Assembly: GCA_963662175.1 (NCBI GenBank)
Contig: OY759217.1
Span: 19,160,562-19,224,561 of the forward strand
DNA length: 64,000 nt
Direction: 5' to 3'
DNA from: Aradus depressus
Taxonomy: Eukaryota; Arthropoda; Insecta; Hemiptera; Aradidae
The notes beneath the pieces were generated by a model, which saw only the letters and a list, made by a program, of their open reading frames with translations, was not told where the DNA came from and did no database searches. Shown here piece by piece: positions 36,901 to 51,900 of this stretch (position 1 is its first letter; each line of letters opens with the position of its first letter). A program made the translations under genes and the position numbers.

Positions 36901-39900
36901 GTATCCCGATTATTCGTATTTCCGGCTAATTCGTACAAATTTGCCGGTCCCCAGAGAAAATCCCGATAAGTGGTATAAAAACAATGCATTTCGGACCCCT
37001 CGGTAATTCGTATTATTTTTATGCTCGAGGTCACTTAAAACGTTTTATAATTCGTATTTCCAGCTTAAAAACCTCGTTAATTCGTACTGTTTTCAAGAGG
37101 GGGAGAGAGGACAGTGAGAGACGAGAGAGCAGAATGAGTGCGAGATAAATGTTTTCTAGGAAATCACGTAATTCCTACAGAACCAAAGGGTAGAGCGAGT
37201 GAGAAAGACAAGTTTCCTATGAAATCTCATATGTAAACAATTCCTCTTTCACTGAAAGGAAATGAGGAGAGGGGGAAAGTTTTAGCAATTTTATTGATCT
37301 TTTCTAACATTTTTTCGAAGAAATGTTTGATTGGTGTTTATTTAATCTAGAACATATGTACATATTTTTTATTGCATGTATTGTTTATTGTATAGTTTAG
37401 TATAAAGCAGTGTTTATTGCATAGTTTTTATTCTTACCACATTATACATATTTCATAATACATACATATTTGCATTAATACGTTTTTTAATTTTTTATAT
37501 TTTGTACTCCCGACAATTGGTTATCCCGATAATTCGTACCAAACCGTGAGTCCCTTGACCATATCGGGATTCTACTGTATTAGCAATCCCCGTTTTCTAA
37601 AATAGATTAGTATAGTAAATATGTTTGTATTAAATTAGTGAGATATTGATCAATTAGTAGCCGAACATAGAAAGGAGGCTGGTGATATTGGTATGATCAT
37701 TCTGCTCGTCAGAGAGGTCCTCTCTCTCTCACTCGTTTCTAGGACCCATGAAGGAAAATATAAAATAAATAAATAAAATGTTAAACACCTTTTTCCAATG
37801 TTTGTTTAAGTTGATTATAAATAGACCAATAATGAGCGGCCGTTATGTCATCCAGATCGACACCAAGTTCAGAAAACCGTCGTTCCTTCCAGCCAGACAG
37901 AGAATCCAGAACAGATTCACCCTGAAACAAAAAAAACATGTTATGAAACCACAAATCCAGAACAAGTTAGCAACTACTGACATTTAAAGCTGTATTATAC
38001 CATACGAACGAGCTTTCAAACCTTCGAAAGGATTAATTCCAGGCAATTGTAGCCTCCGTTGTTGTTTAATACCTCCACCCTTGGTTTCTAGTTTATTATT
38101 ATATTTAGAGATAGATTTTAGTCTGTGAGTGAAATTTTGTTTACTGAACTTTAATAAGTCAAACTGGCAGAAAGGTAAAGGAAATAAACTAACCCCCAGA
38201 GTTGAATTTAATGAGGTATAGATTAAATAAATTGAATATTATTTACTTTATATTAATGAAGTATTATACACAAAAAAAAAGTCGGTTAATCTCAGGCAAT
38301 GTGCTTTTTCAGCACGAATTAATCAATTAAATTTTTGCTCTCCCTTCAGAACTAATCGACCGTTTGGACTAAAAATCAATAGATGACTTACATAGAGGTT
38401 GCTGGATCATCATACTAAATTTTGTATCGACAAATTCATTACATCGACAGACATGAGGGTATTTGAGTCGAGCCCCTCTGATACACCCATCCCTTCGGCC
38501 GATTCCGCGAAATATTAGGAGATGTTTTCTTTATGAAGGTTTTGAATTTACAACCAATTATTTCAATTATAGTATTTGAAATTACTTTTGATATATTTAT
38601 TACACTCAGATATATATAACTGACTACAACATACCCGATTTGTCCTGGCGAGTGGAGATGCACCGTGCTCCAGTAGAACCTCTATGACGTCCAGACTTCC
38701 GTTGGCGGCTGCATCCAGGAGAGGTGTGACCCCGTCACAATGAGGGCCGCCTCTATCGTTGACAGGAGCTGCTGCCTTCAGGAGGACCCGAACCACTCCA
38801 ACATGACCATGGTTGCATGCCTCGTGCAAGGGGGTCCATCCGCTATAGTCCCGCACCTCCACACTGTGACCCTTACCACAACATTTTACTGATCAAATTT
38901 AGAAATTTTATTTCATTTAATTACAAAGATTTACATAGTTATCATGACGGCAGATAATGATAGTTTAATGATATTTGCTAATGAACGTCCAAAATACTCT
39001 TTGGCATGAAAGTTTTTATATCTCTCACTGTGTATCAATTGTAAATCGTTATGAAGGGTGTTGTTGGTGATGTAAAATGGTGCGTTAGTGATGTGCATGG
39101 CTAGAATCCGGTTCAAATTGGACTTCACCGCTGATTCGCAGAATTCCAAGCCATATGTCCATATCAGCTTGAGAAACGAATTGTAGATGATGAGTTTGTT
39201 ATTCAATAAGAGTAATGATCGTAGTCCAATTAATGATTTGAGTAGTCAGAAGCGTTTTTTATTCCTGTTCTATGTAGTTAGTCTGATGTGAAATTTTAGA
39301 ATTTAAAATATCTTTGTACCTGGCTGTGAAACTGAATGTGAAAGGAGATTCTGAATTCACCAATTTATTTTTTGGATTTTATAACCTAGCAATTATAGAC
39401 ATTTCTGGAAGGACTCCCATAATCAGTATCCATAAATTATTATCAGCTTATTTTGAACACTATTGATAATTATATTCTTATAGGCTATAAGAAAGGCTTT
39501 AAACTTTTGAAGGCAGTCATTTTTAAACCACCATTTCGGAGGTATTTTTCAGATCACTTCCTTTTTGCAATGGGTAGAGGGGTACGAGTGACCCGACATT
39601 TCATCTTCCAGTAACAAAGTGACATAGCACAAATTACGAATGATTACTACCTTTGTGCTGTAATTCCTCTGAAACTATTGCTTCTGCGGAAAAATAGTAT
39701 CAATTTTGTTCAGAATGTATACCTCTTTAATTTTGTATAGGAGTATTTTTGAAATATAAGCCAAAAACAAATCGTTGCCGTTATTTTCCCACTATGGTGA
39801 CGATATAAGACAAAGTGCTTCCTGTCACAAAGTGCACCAACTTACGAATAAACCATCGGATTTTACAGATCATCTGTTTGCACTATGAATAATTTTCAAG

Positions 39901-42900
39901 GAGAGCTACGAGCATGGCATGAAGCTCCATATTCTCTTCATATATTTAAAATCAGCAACAGGACTAATTAATCTCGCAAGTAACATGTAGGAGCTAAGCA
40001 TCTCAGATAAGCTGATCACTCTGATCAAGATGACGTCAATGACAAATATAAAAAAAATTGATAAGATGGATACTAATCAGGGTTGAAAAAAATCACGATT
40101 TTTTAAATTTAAATTGGATTTCTTTGATTTAAATCATTTGTTGTTTTTTTAAACATTAATAAGCAATTATTATTTATTGACTTGATCGAATATATAACTA
40201 AAACTCAAAAAACAATAACAAAACGTACAAAACTCGCTCATTTTTTTCTTTACAATGCATTTAATTAGTTATTTAATTTATAAATAACAATAAAAAACAG
40301 TCGTGCTTGTTATGAATTTGTAATGCATATGAAATTTTCATTCATGAATACCAACCCACGACTGATCGCAGGAAGTTTCAATATGGTGGAGGTTTCTTGG
40401 TAAAAGCTTCCAGGTATGGTTTCAAGTTAAGTTTTTTGCTTGGCCAGCCTGAGCGATTCCCAGAACTTAAAATCAACGGTTCTGATCATTTACAACTTAG
40501 TGTCCCACCAACAAGGATCAAAATAGTTAACCTTTTTTGCAATGTCAGGACGAAAAAAGATCCTGTTTGGAATAACAGCATCGAACGCATTTTTTCAACT
40601 TATGGATTAGTGCATTCTAAAATAAGAAATTGTCTTGGAAACAAAAAAGCAGCGAAATTAGTTTTTCTGTATAGCAGTTGAACTCGCAGTAGCAACATTT
40701 GATCTTAAATTTTGTTTCTGATTATATGATTGTTTCAAAAGATGTTATGAAATTCAAAAAATCGATTGCACATTACATGGAATTAATATAATTTGTAATT
40801 TTACTTTGATTAATTAACTGATCCTGTTCGTCCAATTGATTTTCAAAAATTGGATTGATTTAAATCATTTGATTTAAATCGTCGCAAACCTGATACTGAT
40901 ATATACAAGTATGAAGATACTTGATACCTGTTCAATGAGTTTCGTTGCCAGATTAACGTTTCCCTGAATGGCAGCTACATGGAGAGGAGTTTCACCTTTC
41001 TCATTTCTCTTCTGTAGATTAGCCTTGGGTTTACTTCGAGTTCGAGACAACTTCCCTCTCTCCTGCTTATCGGCCGCTCCCCCTTCTTCATCTGGAAAAT
41101 AATTATATAAATATTATACATCAAAAGGTCAATGAGTGAAAAAAAAAATTATAATAAAACATGGTTAATATATATTTTTTACCCCCATACATTTCTCTAG
41201 AATTGAATAGACGAGCCCCACTTTGGTTCTGACATTGACTTAGTGGGACTAAAATGACACATAAAACCAAAGGTTGTAATAGGAAGAAATCAATCTGACC
41301 CAAACTCAATATGTGGCTTATCTAAACCCTCTCTCATGAATCTTGTCTGCAAACAATGCCAAATTGGATGCACGAAAAATAATCGACCTATCGCCTATAG
41401 ATCGTCCGTCTCTATCCAAAGACAGTAGGCCAACTCTGGTCCTTGTGAAGCGTACCTATACCAAGTTGATCTCTAATTTAAATAATCAACTATAAACGAA
41501 TAGGGCGAAAAGAATAAATATAAGGTTCTTTTTAGGTTTTTTTTTTTTTCTTTTAAATAAAATAGGTATACTATACAAATGCAGAAAAGTATTAATTTAT
41601 ACAGATTTTTTTATCATATATGATTCGGTAGAAAAATCAGAAAACTGCATGAAACCTTCAATATATTTCAAACAAATTCATACTGAAAACAGAGGGCGCC
41701 GGTAGCTCAGAGGCGTGCTTGCTTACTGAGCTCAAGATCGCGGGTTCGAAACCCGACCCAGGCCCATAGTTTTTATCTGAGAGGTGAGAAAAACCTTGAG
41801 CATTCAGTCCTTTGAGCGATGGTCCCGAAACTCTTTGATTTTAGGTACTCGTTAAAGACCCCTTTTCCTTAGGTGAATAAAAATTAAGGATAGGCAAAGA
41901 CTCCCATAGTAGAGTCGGGCTCATGTCCACCAGGGCGACAAAAGAGCGCTCTGGTAGTAGGCGATATGACTTTGTAGTTAGAGTCCGGGCTTGAGTCATA
42001 ATAACTAACAACAGATAAGAGGCGAGAAAAAAAAATTGTCATACACTTCGTCTGATGCAAAATGCAATATTATGTCAGCTCTCAGCAAATATTATAATAT
42101 AATATTATGGTTCTGACAAAATATAATTTTGCGGTCACTGAAAAAAATGATTTTGAAGTGTTTTGAAATTTAACCACTCAAATTACTATTTATAATAGTT
42201 GAAATGTATTGTTTAAATACCAGTTAAATCTTCTAAACAAATTTGAGACCCAAACTGGCGTGGGAATTCTTCTTCAGTATCATCTTCATCGGTCAACTCA
42301 TCAGCAAGATCTAAAGCCATGGAATTCATCTCATTCTTCACTTCTTCTATAACAAAGAAATTTAAACGAAAATTTGTACAAATAACAAAGAAACTAAAAA
42401 AGGATAAATAAATTGTTATTCTGAATATGAGTTACTACCTGCCAAAGATATTTTATTGCATTCAATCAGAGCGGTTTCCATGGATCTTAGTACAGTCCTC
42501 AGAAGTTTGTGATCATTTACTTGTAAAGCACATATTTTGGCTTTTTCATAAGATTTTATCATTTCTTCTGTGTTCCCCAAGATTTGATGTATATCAGCAA
42601 TATTAGTATGAGTTTTACATGCCTAAAACATATAGTACTAATTAGTTTCAATAGTTAGAAGGACCCAGGTTAGTAATGCTACATTATAATAATACTTACT
42701 GGTATATTTCTATTTTAACAAAATATCGCGAGCAATATATCCTATCAAGTTTTTAATGAGAGTATCTTTTTAGGTACATACTGACCTCTCCTAAAATGTT
42801 GCTCTCACATAAAATATACATGAAAATTAATGGTATAAGTTTTTTTTCTGCTTTTATATCTACTTCAAAAACAAAACTTGTGTAGTTTCGGAACAAGTTA

Positions 42901-45900
42901 ACTCAATCGAGTCATATCACACTTCAGGCTTATGAGTAGCGTAATAAACATAATTTTCTTAATTGATAACGTTATAAGTTAAGAAAGTGCCTCTCTAAGC
43001 AATGTTGAGCATCACTTAATTACAAGAAGTTTTTTTTTAATTTTTTTTTACATGGACTAATCCTAGTTATGAGTAAAAAAATAAAAACTATGATAAAATA
43101 TAATATTATCTTATTTTATTCATCCTTTAGTGAAATATGAACAGTTTTGATTAATGATTAAAGAAATATGTTAAGGTAAGATCTCAAAAACTAATTGCTT
43201 GAGTTGCGTTCATTTCTGTACAATATTAGCTAAATTAGAACTAATGAAAAACAACTTACTTCAGAAGAAACGTCTTCTTCTAAAAGGAGTTCTTTCTGGA
43301 AATATTCTAAAGCTTTAGAATACTGTTGATCATCCTTGTAGGTCTGAGCAAGAGAAACGTAACTATCGATGAGGGCTTTTCTCTCTCCGCCGCATTTTTC
43401 AACGCACTAATCAAAAAATAAATAAAGAACATACATAATACAAAAATATAATAATGCAAAACTTACTAACTCCTGAAAATTTGTTTTCGAGAGATTGGTA
43501 TTACTGGATTCTTCTTTATCTTCTACAAAGGAAATGCGTGCTATTTCCTAATAGGAAAGGAAACATATTTTTATTTGGATTAGTACTACAATATGTACTA
43601 TTCACAAATAAAAAGTCTTGGTATAGTCTCTACTGCAGCTTACGAGCTACAGACTGGGCGAGGTAAAAATGAGCGACTCCACAGCGCTGATGGATATGGC
43701 TATTCCTGATAAACCAGGGTGAATTCACTACTATCCAGAGGACCTTCATTGGAAATGTTTGTAATCTTGTAGTGTTGGTACTACACTAATGAACAAACAT
43801 ACGGAGCAAGAGTAGGTGAGGAGTATTAGTGTTTTCCGAATAGTGCATTCCGAGTGGGTAGATGAGCCTGAGTCGTGTGTGTGAGGAATGTGGAGTTTTA
43901 TGTTGATGTGTAGGCACCATGTTAATCCTGTGTCAAGATGGCGCCCATCCTGGTCTTTAGGATTACATGGAATTGGAAGTTGATCCATTTGCAGCCTTCT
44001 GAAATGTTCTAGCGAGAAACAGCATAAAGCCCAATTGAGCTTCAATTTTCGAAACCATTGGGAGATTTTATTCACCTGGTATTGTACAGAGTCGATGGCA
44101 GCTCCTAATACTTCGTTTTGACAGAGGATCTGTGTGTCATTAGAGTATGTCGCCAGAGTTGCAAAGACTGGTTCTAGCAAATAGTGACAGAACCTGTCGA
44201 ATAAAGGTGGACTAAGAATCGCACCTTGCTAAACTCCTGCAGCAATTTTCTGATATAATTAGTACATTCCTCCTAAAATATAAATATATTTCTATCTAAC
44301 TCCATTTCACACTGTGATACTATTTTAAAACGGCAATAACTCGAAACACTGTGTTTGGACTTAGTAAGTTTTGACAGAACCTAGAACATATGACAATAAT
44401 GCTTACTTCAAGCATACGGTGGTAATAAGTGACAGCAAGACTGAAATGGTTGACTTCAGCAGCGGCGTCACCCATTTCTTCATACAATTTTTTCTTCTCT
44501 AGAAAATCTTCGTCAGGGGCAGATTGACTTAACTTCTCCTCACAGTCATACATGACAGCCACTATGGGAACATACAAAACAAAAAAACAATATCAACACT
44601 AACACGTGGGTATATCACCGATATAATAATATAAATATTCGCAATAATTAGCAACCGGCAATATCAGCTATTAGTGATTGGTCATACCGCAATGTATCAA
44701 TAATACTAATTACGATATTAAATAATGAATAACTTTGAGATAAACAATATAAAGATTATATTTTAATTTAATTTTTTTGTGACCTATAGTAAATAGGCAA
44801 AATAAAAATGAATTCACTCTTTTTATATATCTCTTACATTGGAAGATACTATGCTCGTACGCATAAAGAGCGCGGTTTTACTCGTCTCGATCTCCCCATT
44901 TTTATTTGATCGAAACCTATTCAATTTTTACTGTTTAGTTTGGTACACTAATTAACTATTAGAGGGCGCCGGGAGCTCAGTGGTATGCGTGCTTGTCTTC
45001 TGAGCTCAAGATCGTGGGTTCGAAACCCGACCGAGGCCCTTAGTTTATTTTATCTGAGAGGTAAAATAAACTTAAGCACGCCGTCCTTCGGATGGGACGT
45101 TAAGCGATGGTCACGAGCCTGTACGATTTCAGGTACTCGTTAAAGACCCCTACCCTAGGTGAATAAAAATTTAGGGTAGGCAAAATTTAGGACTCCCACA
45201 GTAGAGCCGGGCTCATATCCACCAGAGTGACGAAAGAGCGCTCTGGTAGTAAGCGATATGTAGTTAAAGCCCGGGCATGAGTCATAAAACCTAACCTAAC
45301 TAATTAACTATTCTTCATAGGTAAAAAAAAAAATATATGTTCGAAGGTGTACAACCACGATATTATTAACGTAAAATTAATAAAATCCGTTTTTTAAACA
45401 TAATTTGTTATAAGTAATCTTTATTATACATATTTGATAAAATAGTAAGAATATATATTTTTTTTAATGTCTAATACGGCTTTGTATATTTATTGTTAAT
45501 TTACAATGCTGGAAATTACTAATTTCGCTAGTTCTATGAAGAGTTTACCTCCCTCCTTTTTAATTCCAAAAGAAAACTTCGTTTAATTGTTCGAATATTT
45601 TCCTTGCTTTTTGTTTCATATAAACATCGGGAAAGACATTATCATATAAACCAAGAAACAATACGCGACTTTTTTTACTTCTTCAGCTATACGAAGTAGA
45701 AGACATCGTCAGAAGAGAATGAACGTTGAGTGTAATAAATTTATACAACAGATTCCTAATTTTTATCTGTGTGTCTGTGAGCACGATAAGTCCCGATAGA
45801 ATGAATGTATCGACACGAAATTTCATAAGTAAACGCAAAGGGAAGGGGGGACTAGGACAGAGGCTTAACATAAAGACTCTAATAACTGCCGATAGTATGA

Positions 45901-48900
45901 ATGTATTGACACGAATTTCTATATGTGATCAAAACACCATAAAACACCTTCGATTTTCAACCAAATCGATCAAAGGAGAGGGGGTTAGGGGAAAAACTTA
46001 AGTCAAATACTCTATTAACTGCCGTTGTAATGAATATATTGACACAACAATTCATATGTGAATTCGAAATCCCATAAGGACGACACTTATTTTCAGTAGA
46101 ATCGGCAGAAGGGAAGGAAATGTTCAGAGGGGAGCACACTTCAAAAACCCTAAAAACTACCAATGTAATGAATTTATCAACACAAAATTTGATATGAGGA
46201 TTTAGGAGCACCTATTTAAGTCAACTGTTGAATATTAGCGCAAACAATCGACTGTTTTTGAAGGGGGAGGCGAAGACTTTTTTTTTTTTCAACTATAGCG
46301 GGTGAGATTTAGGTGTATAAATAAATCAGTAGGAGAAATATTCAAGTTTAAGCTTAATCTGAGAGTTAATCGCTCAATTACACTGAAAAAATGTAGATTT
46401 AATTTTTTTGAAAAGAGCTATAGCAGGATGACAGACTGAAGATGTGGGAGATTGATGATTGATGAACAAACTGTAATATAAATTAATACTTAATATTTAT
46501 TAAAAAAGGTTACCGATTCGAAGTTTCTTTTCAATCTCTCTTCTCACTGAAACGTTCGGTGCGTGAAGTCTGTAGGCTTTCAGTAATGCTTGTCTCGCAC
46601 CTCGAAAATCAGGCAAATCCAAAAGAACCTAAAAGTTTTCCATATAAATATTTTGTTAAACTATCAATATAAGTATATTAATTAAGTTCTGCTACTTCCC
46701 CAGCTGTTTGAAGTATAGGCAATTGTCAGAAATTCGATGCTGAGTTTTCACTGGTTTTTCCCGATAAAATGAGTATTTCGACACGAATTTTATATGTATA
46801 TCCTGTGATGTATAAAAACAAATACACACATTAAAATGATTAAATTATTAATATTAATAAATTAATTATATTTATTTTTCTATAAAAAGCAATTTTATTT
46901 TAAAACAAATGAGTAAAAAAACAAAACACGGCCATCAGCTGTTTTTTAGTGTGTGTAGAGACAAGTCGAGGCCTGGGTTGAATAGAGACGGGCTGAGTAT
47001 GTGGAGAGTGATGTTTAGGCTTAAACGAAAGAACTAAATAGAAGGGAATTGACGGTGAAATTGATCCGCAAAGAAGGTACTGTTGTTTGTTTATATGTAC
47101 AGGATATATGCCCAGAAATATATAACTTAAATTTTAAAAAATGGCCAAAATATAAAACAAAAAAAAGATTGAATTAGTGTTAAGGTTTTAGTTTTTAAGA
47201 TGTTTCTTTTGATTTTTGTTTGTTTCAATGTTTAGTTTTTTTTATTTTGTAATGTAGATGATTTAAGAAAATAAACCCAATATTTGTTCTCCTAAATTCT
47301 ATCATATTAATTTTCCCTGTTGGCCCAGTAAGATAATTTGAAAACCTTTGGATTAGATTTAATATTATTAAAAATGGCATCTCTTTAGAAATCCAAGTGA
47401 AAAGTTTGTAAATTGCATAAAAATTTTTAAAAAAAATATGTGCACTTTCTTCAAAATTGCACGTCTTCAACTTTTGATATTTTTAGGGCCCTTTTCTACT
47501 GTAGAAATCAAAATTTAGTAAAAGACCAGTTATAAAATTTCTACAGGAAATGTGGTAATTTATGGTTTATTATTTATTTAATTATTATTATTACTTTTAC
47601 TTATATTTTACATTAACATTTTCTTTTTTTTTTACCACAACACAGAACCCCACAAGGACACCTATTGATTTTCAGCCTAGAAGATCAAAGGAAGAAGAGG
47701 GTTAGGGAGGGAGGCCTCGATACGAAAACAAGAGTAATTGCGGATATAATGAAAGTATCGACACTTTTGTATGTAAATCCAAAACCTCGTAATAGACCGG
47801 GAGCCAGGACTTTCGCTGCATTTTTTATCGTTATAAATGATTGTTATTTAGGCTCATTTATATTATTTGTTATTGTTATGTTTCCGTTAAACCACAAAAC
47901 AGACAGAATAACTAGTCTGGTTTCTTTCTTTTTGAATTTACTACTTGTAGTGACATTATTTCACTTAAAAATTATTTAAAACAACAAATTATCAGCACAA
48001 GTATTATAAAAATTTAAACAAAACGTTTGAAAACAGAGGACACTACAAATCGATACGTTTATAAGCAATATTCAACAGTAACTGAAGCGTCCTAAACTAT
48101 ACAATAGCGCAGCACGCTCTACTATTTCAGAGTAGGTGTACTCTGCCGGCGGCCTGGGGGACAATAAAGGACCAGCTGTGAGATCCAGCAACCGTCGTTC
48201 TCCTTCACTTTAGTGTCTCAGATAAACGTTAAAATGAAAAGACTGAGTCCAACGGGTTTTTAATACGGAATACTTCCTGGCCCCTGCACTAGAAGGACAA
48301 CACCTATCAACCGAATCGGATAAAGGAGAGTGAGGGATTAGGGGAGGAGGCCTCAACTCGAAAATCCTAACAACTGTACATATAATGAATGTCTCGACAC
48401 GAAATTTAGGTTGCCAATTCACAAGTCCCTGAGTACACCTAAAACACATTTTAAAAATGTCCTCCTACTCTTGAAAATTGTAAAAAAAATACATAGGTAC
48501 AGTTAAAAATTAACAAAAAAAAAAGAACTTACTTCTGCTTTGAGTGGAAGTATTTCACAGAAAAGTTCTGTTTTGTTGCTGAGCCTTTCCGCAATATCCA
48601 GAGCCATGTCGTAAATTTTCAGAGCCTGATTTGTATTCCTATGTTTCTGGTAGGAAGCACCAAGAGCTGAGTAGGTTCTGTACAAATCTTCCCATAAATC
48701 CAACTTCTTGCAGATTGTAACAGCCTACAGAACAACATATTATTTATGTTTATTACAGGTAATAACTTCAATAAATATAATAATATCTGATGTAACCTTA
48801 ACAGGACTTTCTATGAAAGTATATTCTGTAATGGATATATTATATTTTTACAAATCACTACCTATTTTCGTTTCGTTTATGGAGGTAAGTAAGAAATACT

Positions 48901-51900
48901 CCAAATATAGAGGGGCAAGGAGATTTTTCTATTTCTTTATAGAAGTGAATAAAAAACGGGTCAAAAATTAATAAAGAGAGGATAGGAAAAAATCTAAAAA
49001 TTCGTTTATGGAGGGATTCTACTATTAATCCCGATTCCGATTAACCAGATTCCACTGAATAAGGTTATGTATATTATTGAGCTGAGTTTACGAAGCTCTT
49101 TCTTACGCGACTCATGTATTTCGTTGTACTCGTACTCCTCCTAAACCCCTTTACCGATCACATTGAAATTTGCCACGATGGTAGTGGACACGGTGACGAT
49201 GGTTTACTACTAAAAAAATCTGAAATCGAACATACCACGGAGGAATAATCACCGAAAAACGAAATCCCCATTGAAATCAATTGAGAGACAAAATTCTCGC
49301 GCAAAATAGAATTTTTCTATTTCAAATGTAAAAATCCGGGCGAAGCCCTTTTCGGTTTACCATCGGACACCACTTTTTTTGAGCCGTTTTTTTCAGTGTT
49401 CTAACGTAAAACTTCGACTTTTTTTCGATAAAAATTCACAGCTGTTGTCTACAAAAAGGCTAGAAAAAATCCATTGAAATCTATCTCAAGTATTAATATA
49501 TTCATAAAGAACATACAAGGTGAGAAGTTACTGATAATTATTAAAACATTAACTGAGTTTTTTAGGTTAGATTAGGTTTTATGACTTTAACTACGAGGTC
49601 ATATCGCCTACTACCAGAGCGCTCTTTCGTCACTCTGGTGGACATGAGCCCGACTCTACTATGGGAGTTCTAAATTTTGCCTACCTTAAATTTGTATTCA
49701 CCTAGGGTAGGGGTCTTTAATGAGTACCTGAAATCGTACAGGCTCGAGACCATCGCTTAACGACCCATCCGAAGGACGGCGTGCTTAAGTTTATTTTACC
49801 TCCCAGATAAAATAAACTAAGGGCCTCGGTCGAGTTTTTTATACAGATATGCCTGACTCAGCTCAGTTTTTGCAAACAGCAGAATGTATTGCACACCTAG
49901 TATATACATATATTTTAAATATCTAACTGTATAATGTGTGAATAATGTAAAAATAAAAATACTTTACCTTTAACATATGATCAATAGCGGATTCATATTG
50001 ATTTTCACAGTCCAAAACTAGTCCTATGTTAAGAAAAAGTCGAGCTATCATTTCCATTCGTTGTTTATTTCCAGCTTCTTCGTCGTTCAGCCTAAGTTAA
50101 AGTTTCATATGTTAATATCAATTAAAGAAAATAGTTTACTAAATTCTAGAATGTAAAAAATACTAATGATTTGGAAAGGAACTTACTTTTGACAAATAGA
50201 CAGACTTTGCATGTAAAACTTTTTTGCTTCGCGCAAGGCCTCAGAACGTTGAGAAGAGGCTGTATCCACAACACTCTCGGCAAGAAGGAAGTGTGTTCTC
50301 CCAAGAGTAGCTAAGGCACGTTGTTCTTCCACTTTGTCACTCTCCTTCCGGGATATAACTAAAGTGTTAGACAGACATAAAATATATTTTAAAGTCCAAA
50401 AATATAGGCTAGCTTTACATTGCTGAATTTGGCACTGACAAAACTTTGAATGATTCACTCCAAAAGGAAAACAAGAGTAATTGTAAAGTATATGATATTA
50501 GAACAATTAAATGTTGGGACAATAACAAGTACGAGAGGCTGCGTGGATAAGACGTGGTAGGAGAAGAAGGGACGAACATTGGCCAATCAGCGAGACGCAA
50601 AAGGGATCAGAGCCCTTTGGAAAAGGAGAAAAACAGATGTCATGGCGCGTGGCGAGAGGGGAAGATAGTCAACGACTCACCTGGGGGGACAAGACCACAC
50701 ATCACTTAGGGGAACAACTCTTGCCCGCCCTCGGCTTCATCGAAGAGGGTGGATTTCTCCTGGATTCTGTAGTCTATCTGAGCTTCAGTGATGGCTGACA
50801 GTCCTCTGCTCATGTGGAGAACCTCATACCATGAAGCAAGAAGCCTCAAGTAGAACGGACCTACTCTTCTGCAAATCTTGGATGGCCAAGAAAGGGATCC
50901 AAGATGCGCTAGTAATCCTACTATTTGCATCATACAATATCAAAAGTAAAGAAAAAACGTACCTATGTTTTTATTTTTTAAAATATTTTATTTAATTTTT
51001 ATTAAGTGTTTCACAATATCTCTGCAAAAAATGTTAAGTATTGTAGATTATCAAACTTCAAACTCCAAGTATCCACCCACCATATTATCTTTATTCTCTT
51101 GTACTTACGTCTAGTAAACTTTGGACTTGTGTCTTTTATAAGATGTAATCATAAGCCTTCTTTACATCTTACGTAATTTTGTAAATTTGAAATAGATTTA
51201 AGATAACTTTTGCAACAATATAAGAACAAAGTACATTCAAACGTACTCTTATAACTTTCATCCACTAGTTTTTCAATTAATATGAGTTACTCTCAATTTT
51301 TTATTATCCCTCATCAGTTTTTATATTATTTTATTATAAAGATAGTCTGGCAATGCAGAGACTTGAGGTAAGACGGAAGAAAGTGGACTGTAACCGAAGG
51401 TGATGAAGCTGGTTGAAAATGAACATATCTTCAATATGTACAATTTAGGGAAGCCCAAAAATTCACCATTTTAAATTTTGCCATTACAATTTGGGTTTGA
51501 AAATTTATTATTATCACCCCTACCAAATTAACAATACAAATAAATATAAATTATAGAAAATATAACAAAAATAAACCCACCTAAATGTTTCATTTGATGT
51601 TTGATAGCTTTGGAAAATTCTCCTTTTTCACAGTAGACCTCACCAATCATTCTATTTGCTCGTGCTACGTCTAGTATCTCACTATTTGCTTCAGATAAAC
51701 GCTCCATTTCCTTAAAAAACGATCAATTATTAGTAATTATATTATGATTCAAGCCCGGGCTTTAAATACAAGGTCATATTAGCATACTACCAGAGCCCTC
51801 TTTCGTCACTCTGGTGGACATGAGCCCGACTCTACCATAAGATTCTACAATAGGGTCCTAAATTTTGCCCACCCTAAATTTGTATTCCTGGGGTAGGGGT

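Noticed and set aside
45786..46250. Regularly spaced repeats, CRISPR-like at first glance
   Set aside because: The whole ~125-bp unit is repeated, not a short repeat with unique spacers, and the context is eukaryotic.
49340..49400. Bacterial contamination suggested by CCGGGCGAAGCCC
   Set aside because: Too short, flanked by AT-rich intron of an intact gene; no bacterial gene.
50706..50933. Missing TONSL exon in intron 3
   Set aside because: Exons 3 and 4 already join in phase and match the family without a gap; the frame here has no fitting splice sites.
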